Origin: Lucifuga dentata
Lineage: Eukaryota > Chordata > Actinopteri > Ophidiiformes > Bythitidae
Direction: 5' to 3'
NCBI GenBank assembly: GCA_014773175.1
Contig: VXCM01001360.1
Coordinates: 119,135 to 183,134, forward strand
Length of the DNA stretch: 64,000 bases
Positions 25,870 to 38,788 of this stretch are shown here, piece after piece; positions within the stretch are counted from its first letter, which is position 1, and each line of letters begins with the position of its first letter. The position numbers and the translations under genes are program-made. The notes beneath the pieces are model-generated. The model did no database searches. It was not told where the DNA came from and worked only from the letters and a program-made list of their open reading frames with translations.

Positions 25870-27227
25870 GTGTTTCTGGGCACCATAGCAGCACATTGTC
25901 AGTGATAAATGCTAAAGGTGCATTCCAATATTCCAGCTGAAAAACTCAATAAAATACGCTGATGTCAGTGATATTTTAACATGATTAAGAATAAAAATGT
26001 AATAAAACATGCAAAATGAAAATTAATTAGTCTTGTGAGTTATCATTGGCTGTCCTGATAAGAGAGACAGGGACCTGCATTGATAATTTATGTCAGTACT
26101 TGAACAATGCTGCTCGGTCAGCATTCCCATTTCCATTTCATCAATGGGGTGCCTCACATATTTTACAAGGTGATTTGTTCATTAAGATGAGAATGGGCTG
26201 CAGCTTTCAGGAGGTAAGTACCCACTTCAAAGTACCTGGAGACACATATCAAGACGAACAGCTGAGATAAACATAAAACTTCTGAGAGCACTTAAGAAAA
26301 GCAGTTTGGAGAAATAATTTCTATGCCTATTACCTAAACACCTCTGAGGCTTTGAAGCTTTCGCCTTCACCCATTTTCCCAACATTAATCGGAATAGAAA
26401 GGGTTTATTGAGTTTATTTCAGAATATCTCTGATTTATCCCCACAACTTAATATAAAGCTGCAACTTCATCAAGACAATGGAGGAATCCACAGGGAATAT
26501 TTTTGTTGCTTTGTAGGGTTTCTTCCCTCCTCTTGCTAAATGACTATGGATTCCTCATCACTTCATCAACCTCCATTAACATACCTGGAGAATTTCTAAT
26601 AAGGCTTGAATTACTCTCGATAACTCCGATGCATAGCAGGTCACTCTCCTCTCAGGGCATGGCAAATTAAAAATTCAATATCTAGTCCTCTCCTTCAGTT
26701 ATTCGCCCAGTAGAGATGGATTTGTGAGCATGAGAATATTCAGTGCCATCGACAATTATTTAGATTGCATTGTATTATCTGCCAATCATCATTAAATTAG
26801 TAGTTTAACATAATAAAATGCAGTGGGGGAGAAGTACTCAAATCATTTAAGTACATTTAACATGTTACTAAACTAAAAGTATGTGGTCAAGTATCAAAAG
26901 TAGAACTATACATTGTGAATAAGAGTATAATTTAGCCATAAATATGATACCATGTATAACTTGTATCTCCAGTTTTGGTAGTTTCACGCTTTTAGATCAG
27001 TTCAAAAAGTAAAGATAAAAACATAAAAATGTATGGAAGAGTGGAAAATGCAAAGAGTAGGAAGGAAAGAAGAATAAAACTAAAAAAAAAATGGAAGGAA
27101 ATGATAAAAGAAGAAAAGAAGGAAATCAGAGGGAAGACAGAAAAAAGTAAAGAAGGAAGGTTAAAAAAGAAGGAAAAGAGGAAAATCATGGCATTCCAAT
27201 TTTTGTTGAACTAGTCCCACAGTTGTT

Positions 27228-27240
<13 letters not shown>
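25870..27240. other. Non-coding; possible conserved non-coding block
   Basis: Positions 26040-26780 are free of simple repeats and rich in ATTA/TAAT motifs, with a chance frame 26046-26270 ending at GAG|GTAAGTA. 27040-27190 is a purine-rich GAAGGAAA tract. No gene recognised. Confidence 0.3.
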
Positions 27241-27259
<19 letters not shown>

Positions 27260-27276
27260 NTTTTTTTTTTTTTTTT
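27223..27276. repeat. Poly-T interrupted by a single N
   Basis: T run on both sides of N at 27260. True length unknown. Confidence 0.9.
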
Positions 27277-27344
27277 GGCCCATAAGAACAAATTCAAAAC
27301 ACTGAAACCATGAAACACTGGTTTCCTCAAAGGACACATATCAG

Positions 27345-27720
27345 CCACTTGGGACACCATAGCAGCCACATGCAATAACCATGGCTACCACAAGGAACAC
27401 TATAGCCACTCACACCATCATACTAACCAATTACAAACACCCTAGTCACTACCCAAAATACCATAACAACCATCAGGAACACCAAAGCAAGCTTCTAAAA
27501 CCATAGCAACACCTTATCAGCCACTCACAACAACACCCAAGCAACTAACTGCAGATACCATAGCAACTACTCAGAACACTATAACAACCACACAGCAACA
27601 ACCTAGACACAATGCCATAGCAACTGCAAGTAACACCCTAGTAATCAACTGCAAACTCCCCAACAACCCTCAGAACATTATACATGCTAGCAACCACTAT
27701 ACAAGATCATAGGAACCACC
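27345..27720. repeat. Degenerate satellite-like array (CCATAGCAACCAC type)
   Basis: Roughly fifteen imperfect units of 20-30 bp with the core CCATAGCAAC followed by CACTCAGAACAC or similar. Similar AGCAAC-type arrays are common in fish genomes. Confidence 0.75.
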
Positions 27721-27729
27721 TACATATCA

Positions 27730-28511
27730 GGTAACAAAATAAGAAAGAAATTTAGGAAACAAATAAGGAAAAGAGGGGGACAAAAGGAACGATTCAGGAA
27801 AACAGAATCTGCATTCACTAATAACAGCTGTGAGATAAATTAATGTACTTTAATTCAACTCAACTATTTTTCTTTTTATCATTTATTTATGTAAATACTA
27901 TTTTTATGATTCTATATGTTGTAGCCATCACAGCATTCTCCATGCTCTGTCTTGTCCCTGTGAAAGGTAAATTTGTTTCCTGTGAAACCTGGCTGATGTG
28001 TGGGCAGTCATCAGTTGTGGCTACAGAGAAAAGTTCTGTTGTGTTATTTTGTTTCATGAACAATGCCTGAGCCTGACAGGTGGGCAGCGGATGAGACGCA
28101 TGATTACAGTTGTTCAAAGCTTCCCAGTCCTCCATGAAGGTCATGTGAATGACTGCAGAAATAACAATTCATCTCAGAATAGAGGCAGATACACACTTTT
28201 TGTATTGTTGTCAATCTGTGTATGGTTTTTTTTTTTCAGTGTGTTATTTTCATGTCTTTTCGAAATAACAGTCAAGCAGCTGAAATAACAATGATTCAGT
28301 TCATCAACCACCTTCTTATTGACTAGCTAAACACTAGAATCTATTGAAAAGTCACGAAGGGGTCTGCATAAAATTAAGTTAAAAAAAAAAAAAAAACNTA
28401 AAAAAAAAAAAAAAACTACCACAACCCATGAGGCACACAAATTTTTTTGTTGTTCATCATTCTTCTGTTCTTTCTGGCAATTGTATTGCAAACATATTAA
28501 TTTCTTTGCAA
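27730..28511. other. Non-coding, poly-A with N
   Basis: 28382-28415 has TA(17)C repeated on both sides of N at 28398, an unmerged overlap. No gene recognised. Confidence 0.5.
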
Positions 28512-28519
28512 CTTTCAGT

Positions 28520-30183
28520 CAGGGGCGGCACTAGGGGTGGGCTTTTGGGGCTTAAGCCCTGGATGTTTTCCAGAAAGCCCCGGATCTTTTTTTTAATAGT
28601 GTGTTTTGAATTTTCTGTAGCATTTTTGCAAATTACTCAAATTCAAAGTCAAGGCAGAACCACAGTGTTGTGGATGGAACTGACATAAAGCACCATACAA
28701 TATAGCTCCACTGTTTAGATCTTTATAAATGTGAAGGAGTCAAATTCTTACAGGGCTTTTATTTTGAAACTGTAGTTTTGCCCGCGCTTCCATATTAATT
28801 TAACATATTAACCAATTGTTTTGAGGGCAGGTGTAGCAGAGTGGCAGAAAGTGGCTAATTCCATGTATTTGGCTAATTTACGCCATGGAGCATTTGGAAA
28901 CTGTTCTCTGAATGTTTCACGTCGGATCTGGTCTCATGTTTTGCAGCAGCTGAGCTACAGTGAAGTTTGCACCAGAGGCTAGCTTCCTGTGTCTTGAAAA
29001 TCACAACTTAGCTCCGCGTGTGTCTGTGGAGGAACAGATCAAACTGTCCTCGCAGCTATTCCGGATTCTTGTGGACCAGTTGGGAGTTCAGTGACAGTTT
29101 ACTGGAAGCGGACATTTCATTGTGCCGTGCATGGAAGCCTCTCTTTGAACGTGAGTTACCAGCATGGGTGCAAAACCTGCACTTTTCGGACTGTGAATGA
29201 CTTATACCTGGAAGAAAAAATTTGCATTAAAAATGTATGCACTTGGCAGAGGTGGATTAACTGATGATTTGCATAAGATGAAATGTGAATAAAGTGGATG
29301 GAGACAGTTTATTTGCATTTGATGAGGACATGATGTGCGCTGCTGGTGAGTCACACACACACACACAGTGAGTTTATAGATCGCCATGGCAACGTGATCA
29401 ATGAACAAAATTATTCCAAACAGTAGCATTTAAAAACATTTTAAAATTTTTTGAATATTTTGTTTAACCACTAAAAAAATCTTTTTCTACCACGGCAACA
29501 AGACAAATAACAAAATCCTGAACACAGTAAATATTTTAAACGATAAAGCTCTTTGTATGTGTATGAAGTAGAAAACCACAGAGACAACAAGTAAACAGCA
29601 TGACTGAGCATACTGTGTCCTGACCAACGTTAAAACCAAACGCTCTCTGAATTCTGTGATGTTTAATATAGTTTAAACTATAATTATTTACCAAATCCAC
29701 TGCTGTAAATCACTCTCACAGATGCATCTCAGGCAGCAGACAGATGTTCACCCTGACTGAGGGTTGCCAGATCAGCAGGTATCACATCTCTGTCTTACCC
29801 AGTCAAAGCAGCTGTTTTTTTTTTTTGTTGTTGTTGTTGTTTTTACAGAAAACACACAACCCTGGCAGCTCTGAATAGACCTCACCAGCTGGACTTTAAG
29901 CAACAAGATCATCTGAGATCATTACAAATATTGGTAGGGATAATTCAGTCATAGCTCAATATTGATAGGGAAATGTCCCTAACATCCCTACTTAAAACTA
30001 CTATAGTTACATTTCTTAAACAGATGTATCAAAATTTATATTTAGTTGGTAGATAAAAAATAGTTTTGGCTATCTACCAAAGCTATTTGCTTTGGTAGAT
30101 AGCCAAAGCTACCTCATGCCTAGATTTTCCAGTGGAGATCTGGGCTAAGCCCTGGATCTCCACTAACCCTAGATCCGCCCCTG
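28520..30183. mobile_element. Non-autonomous hAT transposon with perfect 8-bp target duplication
   Basis: Left end CAGGGGCGGCACTAGGG; right end on the minus strand CAGGGGCGGATCTAGGG. The flanks are CTTTCAGT at 28512-28519 and CTTTCAGT at 30184-30191, identical at 8 of 8. Length 1664 bp. No transposase domain was found in any frame, so it must have moved with a helper. Subterminal GGGCTTAAGCCCTGG and GGGCTAAGCCCTGG extend the inverted relationship. A (CA)n lies at 29351-29367, and a 19-bp perfect hairpin at 30065-30107 is described separately. Confidence 0.88.
30065..30107. repeat. Perfect 19-bp hairpin inside the hAT
   Basis: TTTGGCTATCTACCAAAGC at 30065-30083, a 5-nt loop TATTT, then its exact complement at 30089-30107. 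Subterminal hairpins are frequent in non-autonomous DNA transposons. Confidence 0.9.
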
Positions 30184-30191
30184 CTTTCAGT

Positions 30192-32439
30192 ATGTTTTAC
30201 TTTCTCTATTTTTGACTGGAGACAGTTTGTTTTATTGTTTTGATTTTTTTTTTTCTTTATTTTTTCTTTTTTCAATTCATTTGCTGGAGGGACAGAATTG
30301 TTTCTCTCCTTTTGTGAAATTCTTGAGATGATGACTGAAAGTCATTGTGCTATCAAAGCAAAACAGGGCTGAAAACAATATTTGTTAAGTTTAAGAGGAC
30401 CAAAAGCACAATCTTTGCTTCTGAAATTTAGTAGAATTAGAAAACAGCAATGGGAATAGAAATGCTCAAGTGACTATATTTAAGCACAGTACTTGCATAA
30501 AAATAATGTACTGTACACCTTGCTCCTCAACCAGAATCTTCCCTTGAAATCTCACAAATATCACATTTGACATTTATTGCTATTTATGCAGCAGAACTAT
30601 AGGGTTAGTATGGGATTATATTACATATACTGTAATTATGGGGATATGCTGTTAAAGAAGAAAAAAAAAACAGGACACACTTTCCTGAGTTCTGCTAGTT
30701 ATGTTGCAGTTTTGCTGGAGCTTTCACCAGTGGCCCTACTCACAGATGTGACTTCACATGATGGATTTCATAAATCACACCCCTCACCACCCAAACTCAA
30801 CCCCACCCCTCCCTTGGCTGGACCTGGAAATGCAACAGTTGGTAGTGTTCATGGGCTGCAGTCAACCAACTGTTAGCTGTTGAAACAACGAGCACAGCTG
30901 TGCGGTGCGAGTCAAAGTGGCTTTGTGGTTGCACTTGTGTGGCTGTTTGTTATCCTGATAATTTGTCATTTAAATTGGCTCTTCTACAAGAATAAAAAAA
31001 AGAGGAAATTAACTGAAATGAAATTATTTTAGGTGCTAGACTGTATGATTTCAGTGGTTGTTTAACAGGTTGCTGTTTCTACATTTTCATCAGCAGCTGG
31101 TCATCATTGTTCGGTCATGGCAGATGTGTCTCTTCTGTTCATGGCGTTTATTGGCCTGGATGTACTTTGTTTAAGATCCAAGGGTGGACTAACAATTTCT
31201 AATGAGGAATTTACATAAAATTATGTGCAAATACGAAAGCGCTGTCAATTTTAAATTCAATCTTCAAAATTGCATCAATATCTTTATTATTTATTTCACT
31301 GGGTTTATCAACTGCTGCTTATGACTTTACACCTTAACTTAGCTTGGTGAACAAAATGGTACTATGAAGCTGCTAGTTGCAATGACAATTAATAAAATAT
31401 TGTTATATATTAAAACTGTAGTTCTGTGAAGCTTGGCCATTGATTTATGAATATCTGCATACTAAAATGTGTATGAACCTGAGGATGAAAACATTAAACT
31501 CTATGGGAGCTGCACATATTAACCTGTCAGTCTTTGGAAAAAGCACAGAAACATGTTTGAGAGCTCAGACAAGAGCTAGCTTGACTATATTTCCTTCACA
31601 TATTTAAAGAAAAAAAAAAATGCTATCAAATCATGAAAAAAGGGGCTAGGCCACTGTGCCCCAACCCTCATGAGAACATACTGTATCTGTGTGGCCCAAA
31701 TCAAAGGGACAGTGACAAACACGTGTACCCTAGGGGCACAGAGTATATGGCAATGTCTTGGATTGTCTTGCATCGTTTTAAGATCTGCAAGGCAGTTTCA
31801 TCATGATTTTTAGTGGAAAAGGGGAAAGCACAGTCTGTACAACGAACACTCCAAATTGGTACCAGATTCAATTGATAGCTTTATTAAGTGGCTTCACCTA
31901 TAATATAATAATCCAAAAAAGTAGATTTTGTGTTAAGTTGCTCTTTACTGAAATTTTGTGTCCTTTTTGTAGGCACAAATGAGTAGCTTGTGTCCATATT
32001 TACAATGATGCCACAATGAAGTTTGTTCCTGGCAAAATAATTGAAAAGCTGCACTACTCAAACTGGGCTCTGACAGGCTTAGGGGGCTGAGACAGATAAC
32101 TTCAGTGACAATGACATGATAATATAATGCTAAGCCATGTCATGGCTCAAGCAAACTATCACTTTCCACTTATCTAACCTGCAAAGCTGAAGGAAGAGGG
32201 GTGGTCAGCCAATGTGTGTAATGCTTCTTACACATCTCAAAGAAGCAAATGAAAATGAATATCCAGCTGTGGCCCTTATTCTCATCACCTGCCAGTCCAT
32301 TATTTTCTCTTCATGCTATGCTCTGAGATCTCAGAACTGCATTTTCTCTATATTATTCCCTGCATAAAGTCAAGCATGGTCATTTTAGCCACTTACAAGA
32401 CTTTATCTCTTAATCACTCTTTTTTGTACTAATTACAGT
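30192..32439. other. Non-coding, nothing recognised
   Basis: AT-rich with T-rich runs at 30246-30275. The frame 30577-30876 starts in a poly-A-derived Lys run and has no family resemblance. Confidence 0.45.
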
Positions 32440-33150
32440 GAGTATATCAAGATAGAGTGAGGTCTGGAGGATGTCCAGAATTAGTGACTTTGAGATCCCT
32501 GCTATATATGAAGGCAATATTTGGCTGACCTCATTACACTTCATCAAGTCGACCTCGATGTCCATTGAACAGTCTGCAGCTGATTGGAACATGTTCAGAA
32601 CCAAGAGCAACCTCCAAATCTGAAAGCATGGTTTATTCTGGGAAAGTCATGGATTGCTCTGACCAGTTGGGGGATGGAGAAGCTGCCCTGAGCAGAGGAG
32701 TTCAAATGCCTTGGGAACTGAAATTGACTGCTGATTAGCTGCATTGGCTGCAGTAATACAGTGTCTTATTGGACCATGATAGTGAAGAGAGAGCTGATCT
32801 ATAATGCAAAGCTTTCAGTTTATTGGCCAATCTTTGTTTCTATCCTCGCCTATGATCCCGTACTTTGCGTAAAGCCAGAAAATATGAGATCAGATAAAAG
32901 TTAGACAAGTTTTCTTCAAAAATGCAATAGAAAGCTCAATTATTTAAAGATATTGGCATTGACAAGAAACACTTGACTTGGTTTGGATACCTATAATATA
33001 TGGATGACTACTGGCTGCCTCCCTTTTATAAGTGTCCTGGCAGGACTGACTAGGAGAAAACCTCAGGGAGGGCCAGGAAACACTAAAGGAATTATATCTC
33101 GCAGCTGGCCAGGGATGCTTTAGGATCCCCTGGAGGAGTTTGAGTGTTAG
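32440..33150 (+). mobile_element. Decayed LINE reverse-transcriptase fossil (3' part of ORF2)
   Basis: At the nucleotide level this follows, in order, a LINE ubiquitous in fish. A segment equivalent to the GDL..ASLLFADD region lies at 32450-32540. The stretch TCCAAATCTGAAAGCATGGT (32614) matches the SKSEAMV region. GAGGAGTTCAAATGCCTTGG (32694) matches VEEFKYLG. GTGAAGAGAGAGCTGA (32783) matches VKRELS. CTATCCTCGCCTATGATC (32841) matches PTLTYGH. CAGGGAGGGCCAGGAA (33063) and ATATCTCGCAGCTGGCCAGG (33095) match the RGRP and DYVSRLAW segments, and CCCCTGGAGGAGTTTGAG ends the copy. All frames are broken. Confidence 0.72.
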
Positions 33151-33159
33151 TTTGATTGA

Positions 33160-34325
33160 TTGTAGGCCTAAAAGGAAACATTACAGAACATTTTAGCATC
33201 AAGACCAGTTTAGCAAGATTGATTAACAGATTTTTGTTTATGTAAGCCATCAGTTCGATTGTACACATTCAATACTATTCTACTGTCTTTATATTTGTTA
33301 GTCCCTATATCAACATTGCCTGCAATTTTATGAATGTATTCAACCAGTCTAAAGGAAAGATCTCAACCTTATAATTAAGCACAGAAGGAGGTGGACTCAT
33401 GTTGGCAAAAGTTAAATCAACTTTTTATTTTTTTATTAAAAGAAACATTGGAATGGATTTTCCTAAAACTGAGGCAAACATCCATGGGTTTCCAGGAGTA
33501 AAGTTTGGGCCCAGGAAACCAAATTAAAGAGCTGAAGGTGAAAAAGAAAAATCTTTAAAAACACAAAAGGCTTTTTAGCTTGAGCAGAATGTGATGTGTG
33601 CATCCATTAAATCCTTTCAAATCATGTAGAGTGATCATTAATGTACAACACCACATGAAAGGAAACTGCAGTAGCATAAGAAGCATAATAAATTATGAGA
33701 ATGAATTTACCTTGGTATGACCTTGCTCTCATTAGCACATGAATACACAAGTGGTACCAGAGTTATAAGACTTTTCATATGACTCCACACTTTCAACTAG
33801 GGCTTGCCAATATATTGAGTTCCACATTATTTTTAGCACACGGTAGAAACATGGTACTCATGTAATATGTTGCATGTAATAAACAACCTAAATTAGCCAA
33901 AAATTGTCTGGCAAAAAAAAAATCATCCTTTTTCTCAGTGAAACCTCATTTTCTCTCTGGCCTGCCCACTGATCACTCACACCGCTCACAGCGTATAACA
34001 GTTGGAGAGAACTTGGGGAAGAGCTTGTGGTGCTGCTGGAGGTGATTTAAATGTCCAAAGGAAAGGTAACACTGTCCAGCTTCATCTACTTTCCAACCTT
34101 GGTATATAACCAAGGCTTTTATTTCTGCTGCTTCTCCGGTGTGTCATTTGGAGCACAACTGGTTTGAAAATAGTTTTCATTGAAATGCAATGTTAGTCCC
34201 ATTCAAAACAAACTACAGCAATAGCTTTGTTGTTTATATGAGAAAAGCTAATGACCATCTTCCCATTAGTACTAAATATTCATTAACATTCATTCATTCA
34301 TTCACATTCATTATGGCCATGCATA
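33160..34325. other. Non-coding, nothing recognised
   Basis: AT-rich; short (ATTC)n at 34277-34313 just before the SINE. Confidence 0.45.
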
Positions 34326-34327
34326 CG

Positions 34328-34510
34328 GCAACGGAGGCTTGGTGGTTAGCACTGTTGCTTCATAGCAAGAGGGTCCTGGTTTGAATTCGACAAGGTCCTT
34401 TCTGTGTGGAGTTTGCATCTTATCCCCATGTCTGTATAGGTATCCTCCAGGTGTTCCAGTTTCCTCCACCTCCAAAGACTTGCAGGTTAGGTGAATTAGA
34501 AACTGTACAT
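34328..34510 (+). mobile_element. tRNA-like SINE/LINE-tail repeat, diverged copy
   Basis: Diverged copy of the element at 43591: TTGGTGGTTAGCACTGTTGC, AGGGTCCTGGTTTGAATTCG, GTGTGGAGTTTGCAT, CCTCCACCTCCAAAGAC. The B-box-like GGTTTGAATTC is degenerate. The frame at 34190-34384 is incidental. Confidence 0.75.
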
Positions 34511-34519
34511 CAGCCGTAA

Positions 34520-36079
34520 GAATGTTGGAATGTGCTCATTGGTCAGAACTGTTTGGGGGCGGGAGTGACAAAATCAAAGAAGGAAGAAATTTATTCTGTC
34601 AGCATAACTAAATAACATGAACAACCAACACAACTGGAATCTTTTCCTAGTCACCATCACCTTCAAAACCACATGTTGTTTCACATTATGTGAATAAGAC
34701 ATTCTGGTTTCAGATACTAAGCAGGAGAATACTGAGCGCATATCAAGAACATAGAGTGACATGTTAATCCAAAGACATGTTAGCTAATCTTGATATGATC
34801 TGTTATGGGTCAGAGATGTAGTTTACTTAATGTCAGTCACATGCACTTAGCCCTCTCTAATTCTAGATCAATCAACAGATCAACAGCTTTGTAACTGTAG
34901 TTGGTTCTGAATTAGTTTGGATCATGTTCACACCACAAACAAACCGTCCCAATGCTGGTTAGAACCAGACCACCTCTTCAAAGATCTCCTCAAACTGGTC
35001 TCAGCCCAGTTTTTTCTGGTGTGCAGTTAAGTGTTACTGTTGTGTTCAGACTTATGCAAACCAACCAGCCCCTGTTGAAAAGAAATCCTAGTCTAATTGA
35101 ACCAGACTAAACCATGTAGGTCTAAAAACTGCCATTAATCCATATGTTCAGAACAAAACACACTCACACATAGTTGACTTTGTGGCATCAACTTTTCTAA
35201 TGAAAATAATCTACCAATAACACAACTAGAGCCCCAGCTGCAAATGTTAAATTAACATTTGTTCTGGTCTTCACAGATAGATATGAATGAAACTGAATTC
35301 TGAAAAAAAAAAAAAAAAAAAAANAAAAGAAATAAAACAAACTGCTTCAACTCTGACAAATTGTTATACAAGCCATTCCCAAGAAAGTGTTTTCTACAAA
35401 AGCATAAAATTAGAATTGTTGTATTACTGTTGTTGTAGTGACAAAGCTGGATTAAATGTCAACGCATCACCTTGTCTCTTTTCAGCATGAGGCTGCAATT
35501 GTCTTTCTTTTGATTTATGAGTTCAGAAACATACAAGAGAGTTGTAGTTCTCTGTATAATACAACATCTCATTTAAATTGTAGTAACTGTTGTTTTAATT
35601 GTTTTACCCTTTAAAAAAAAAACCTGAAATACATAAAATTGATTTATTTCTATAATTTATTCTGTGATTTATCTAGAACCAGGCAGGATGACTCTTCCCA
35701 GGCTTCACATGGTAAAATTGCAAAGCTCAAGCAAAGATTCTGTGTATTATACTATTACACATCTCTTTCATCTCAACATTTTTTTTAACTTCAAACAAGT
35801 TTTATTTTAAGCTAATTAATAGAAGATGCAACAGCTAACAACTATTGAGCTTTCTCACTTGTGCTGACTTCAGTTCTCAAGATGCATTCATGGTTATGTA
35901 GGTCAAAGTGAGACTCACCTTGGCTTTGTCCAGTTTATCAGCTTCTGCAAAGTATAGAATACATCTCAATACAGTAGCACCGAGTCATAATGATGCTCTA
36001 TTGTAACTATGAGTAAAAACGGTCATAACTAGAGCTTACTTGATATGTTTGTATGTACTGTATATCTCTGCCTGCTCAG
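34520..36079. other. Non-coding, poly-A with N
   Basis: A(21)NA(4) at 35303-35328. No exon or element recognised. Confidence 0.45.
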
Positions 36080-36211
36080 GTGGACAGTCTGGTTCTGTGC
36101 TGCGTGCAGCAGCTGGGTCAGGGTGGACAGCTCAGGCAGACAGCCTGGATACTGGTGACTGCTCGGATGGAAGAGCTCAGGCAGCTGGCGGTGGGAATGC
36201 TGCAAGATTAG
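36080..36211 (+). other. Weak exon-like open segment
   Basis: After TATCTCTGCCTGCTCAG, 43 codons are open before a stop: it contains VDSLVLCCVQQLGQGGQ, LRQTAWILVTARMEELRQ and LAVGMLQD. The internal GCTCAGGCAG duplication suggests it may be a repeat rather than a terminal exon. No family recognised. Overlapping minus-strand frames (36029-36437) are shadows. Confidence 0.2.
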
Positions 36212-36403
36212 TCTCTGTGGTTTTTGACTGAAGTGCGGTGAAGGCCAGGTGGCAGCACGACATAGACAGAGACACGGGTTGAAGGCTTGCTGGAGGAAAC
36301 AGGGCAGGGATCTGGATAGTGGAGATATGGGCAAGAAGCAGGGAAACCGACATGAGGCGAGGTGGTAAAGAAACAGGTGGAGCACTAGTTGTGAAGCAGG
36401 CAA

Positions 36404-36460
36404 ATATATATATATACACACAGACACACAGACACATGTATGTGTCTGTGTGTGTGTGTT
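36404..36460. repeat. (TA)n(CA)n...(TG)n self-complementary tract
   Basis: ACACACAGACACACAGACAC followed by GTGTCTGTGTGTGTGTG forms an imperfect hairpin around ATGTAT. Confidence 0.8.
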
Positions 36461-36579
36461 TGAGGAAAATAGTCAGGGAAGCAACATGGAATTCCCTCCT
36501 GTAAAATGCCTCGAAAAACTTTGGGTCTCACCTCCAAATTGTGGAGGAGCTTAAGAAACATCTTCTTCATTTACAAATA

Positions 36580-37352
36580 CTTTGAAACTCCAAATCAATC
36601 CATGAAAATAGCCATGCATACATAGCATGCAGTCCTTTAAGGGAAAAACAGGAGAGAGCGAGTGTTTCCATTTAGCTATGCCATACTGTCACGTGGGGAC
36701 TATAGTCGGGGCAGATACGACTAAAGAAAAAAATGAAAATGACTGAAAAATTTTAAAATTTGATTTGCTTTAAATATGATGAAGTCTTTTTTTCCTTTTC
36801 TTTCTTTTTTTTTTTTTGNTTTTTTTTTTTTTGTTTTGGTAGATTGTTTATGTTTGATACTAGAAATATTCAATTTACACTTTGCTTGGCTCTAGTAGGG
36901 GATTTTTGAAGTATGACAGGGTGTAGCTTTAATAATGCAATGTGTGCTTGTGTGTGTGTGTGTGTGTGAGTCTGTTAGTGTGGTTGACCCCACCCTACTG
37001 CAAGGGAGGATCAGAGGGAAGAAGCAGATGTCTTTCTGCAGGTTGAGATCAACAGCAAGTCTCACCATCTGTGTTGGTTTGATTCCTTTTCACAAACTCC
37101 TCACAGTCTTTCAGGGAGATGTTCTGTTCTGGGGGTCAGACAGGTGGGCCAAGAAGACCTGACAAACACCCACAAACAGGACTTAGTCGAATAATTCAAC
37201 TAAGTAAAAGTAAAATTGAATTTTTATTGACTAAAATGTATTTTGATCAATAAAAACACAGAAAAAAATTAATCCCAGCTATACCAAAACTGAAAACAAT
37301 AATAATGAACTCTGATAGTGCATATACCTCCACCAAGGCCAACAAATTACCT

Positions 37353-37388
<36 letters not shown>

Positions 37389-38780
37389 AACTTCAATGAA
37401 ACCGGCCCATTAAAGTAGTCATTTTATGCCTGATACCGAAGCTTCTAAGCGTGCATCGAGTACGTAGGGCAATTTCTGCTGAAGTTCTATGCTGATGCTC
37501 GTGTCGCATAGCTATAATGACATCACAGACAACATTTGAAGCTTCATCTGGGAAGTCCCACCCAAATGGTTCAGGAAGTGGTTTGATACTAGTAGGTACT
37601 TTGAAGATTTAATGCGGAACTCAACAACTTAATACCCATGGGTTTGTAGTACTGGAGAATGAATTGTGGATTGCTTGTATTGAGATGGAGCCAGTGGCTA
37701 AACAAAGCTTTTCCCCCATTTGGGAACATGTTAATTTGATTTCCCCCCAACAAGGTATGCAAATATTTTAATATCCTGACATTATCAAAAAAAATATAGC
37801 TAATCATTCTCACCCAAAACACTTGTCCAATAACACCCACAAACTCATAGCCTCCCAGTCTACACAAGCATATTCACTGCCCTGCTTCAGTAAACACAAG
37901 CATCTTTGATATATTTTCACTGCCCTCTGCCCAGACAAACAACTACATGCATTGTAAGAAGCCCAGAATTACCCAGTCAAATTTGTTAATGCTTATCTGA
38001 CTTGCATCATCTTAGTCAAAACTGACTGCCACCAGAGTATGATGTATAAGTAAATATAACTACAGCAAGCAATATGATGCTGAAGTCACTATAAAATCTT
38101 TATAGTAAAAGCAAAGTGCAAACCACCAAAGTCGCTATGTATTATAATTTCAAAGCTAACCGACACTGCCATGGAGAACAGTGAAACACCGGTGTCTGAA
38201 CAACATATTAGTTGGGAGTGAGTCATTTCTTGTACAGCTTTTGTCCGCTAGATGTCCTTAGTGTTCACTTGAAGCTTCAGGAAATGAACCCATTTTCAAC
38301 ACAATTGGCTGGAAAGTCTTTGTGCTTCAACAAGGTTTCATCTCACCATCACGACATTACATAAGTACACGCTGAAGCAACAGCATATGACATCTACTCT
38401 TGAAAAATCTTACCAAGAATTCCATTCCTTTAGTTCATTAACATGCATATTCCAATCAACTTATGTTGATGCTTTTTTTCATTTTAAACATTTTATTTTA
38501 TTTTTTATATATGTTCTGGTATTAATATACTTCATTTTAAGGCCTTTTATTTAATCAACTACTTGGTAAACTGCCTTACTTAAAATTGGCTTTAAAAACT
38601 GGATTAGTATTTTATGGTGTTTTTCTTTTTTTCCCCCAATACTTCTACACTAATACTGCATATGATCAGATAGCAGTTAATCTGATAAAATCAAGAGAAA
38701 TCAAAAGTAAATAAAAATTGTGGGCGGGCCAATTTACTTCACAATATTCAATAGCTCTGTATAATTCAATAAATACTATA
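36580..38780. other. Non-coding; poly-T with N, (GT)n, poly-A
   Basis: Poly-T with N at 36819, (GT)n at 36946-36968 and A33 at about 37354-37386. 37315-37345 carries a short piece of the CCTCCACCAAGG repeat seen at 63659. No gene recognised. Confidence 0.45.
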
Positions 38781-38788
38781 TATATATA

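Noticed and set aside
27345..27720. Regularly repeated units resembling a CRISPR array
   Set aside because: Units are degenerate with no constant spacer length, in a vertebrate genome; satellite-like.
36029..36437. Minus-strand frames of 132 and 86 codons
   Set aside because: Composition driven by CA/TG repeats and the complement of a GCTCAGGCAG-rich segment; no motif or splice context.
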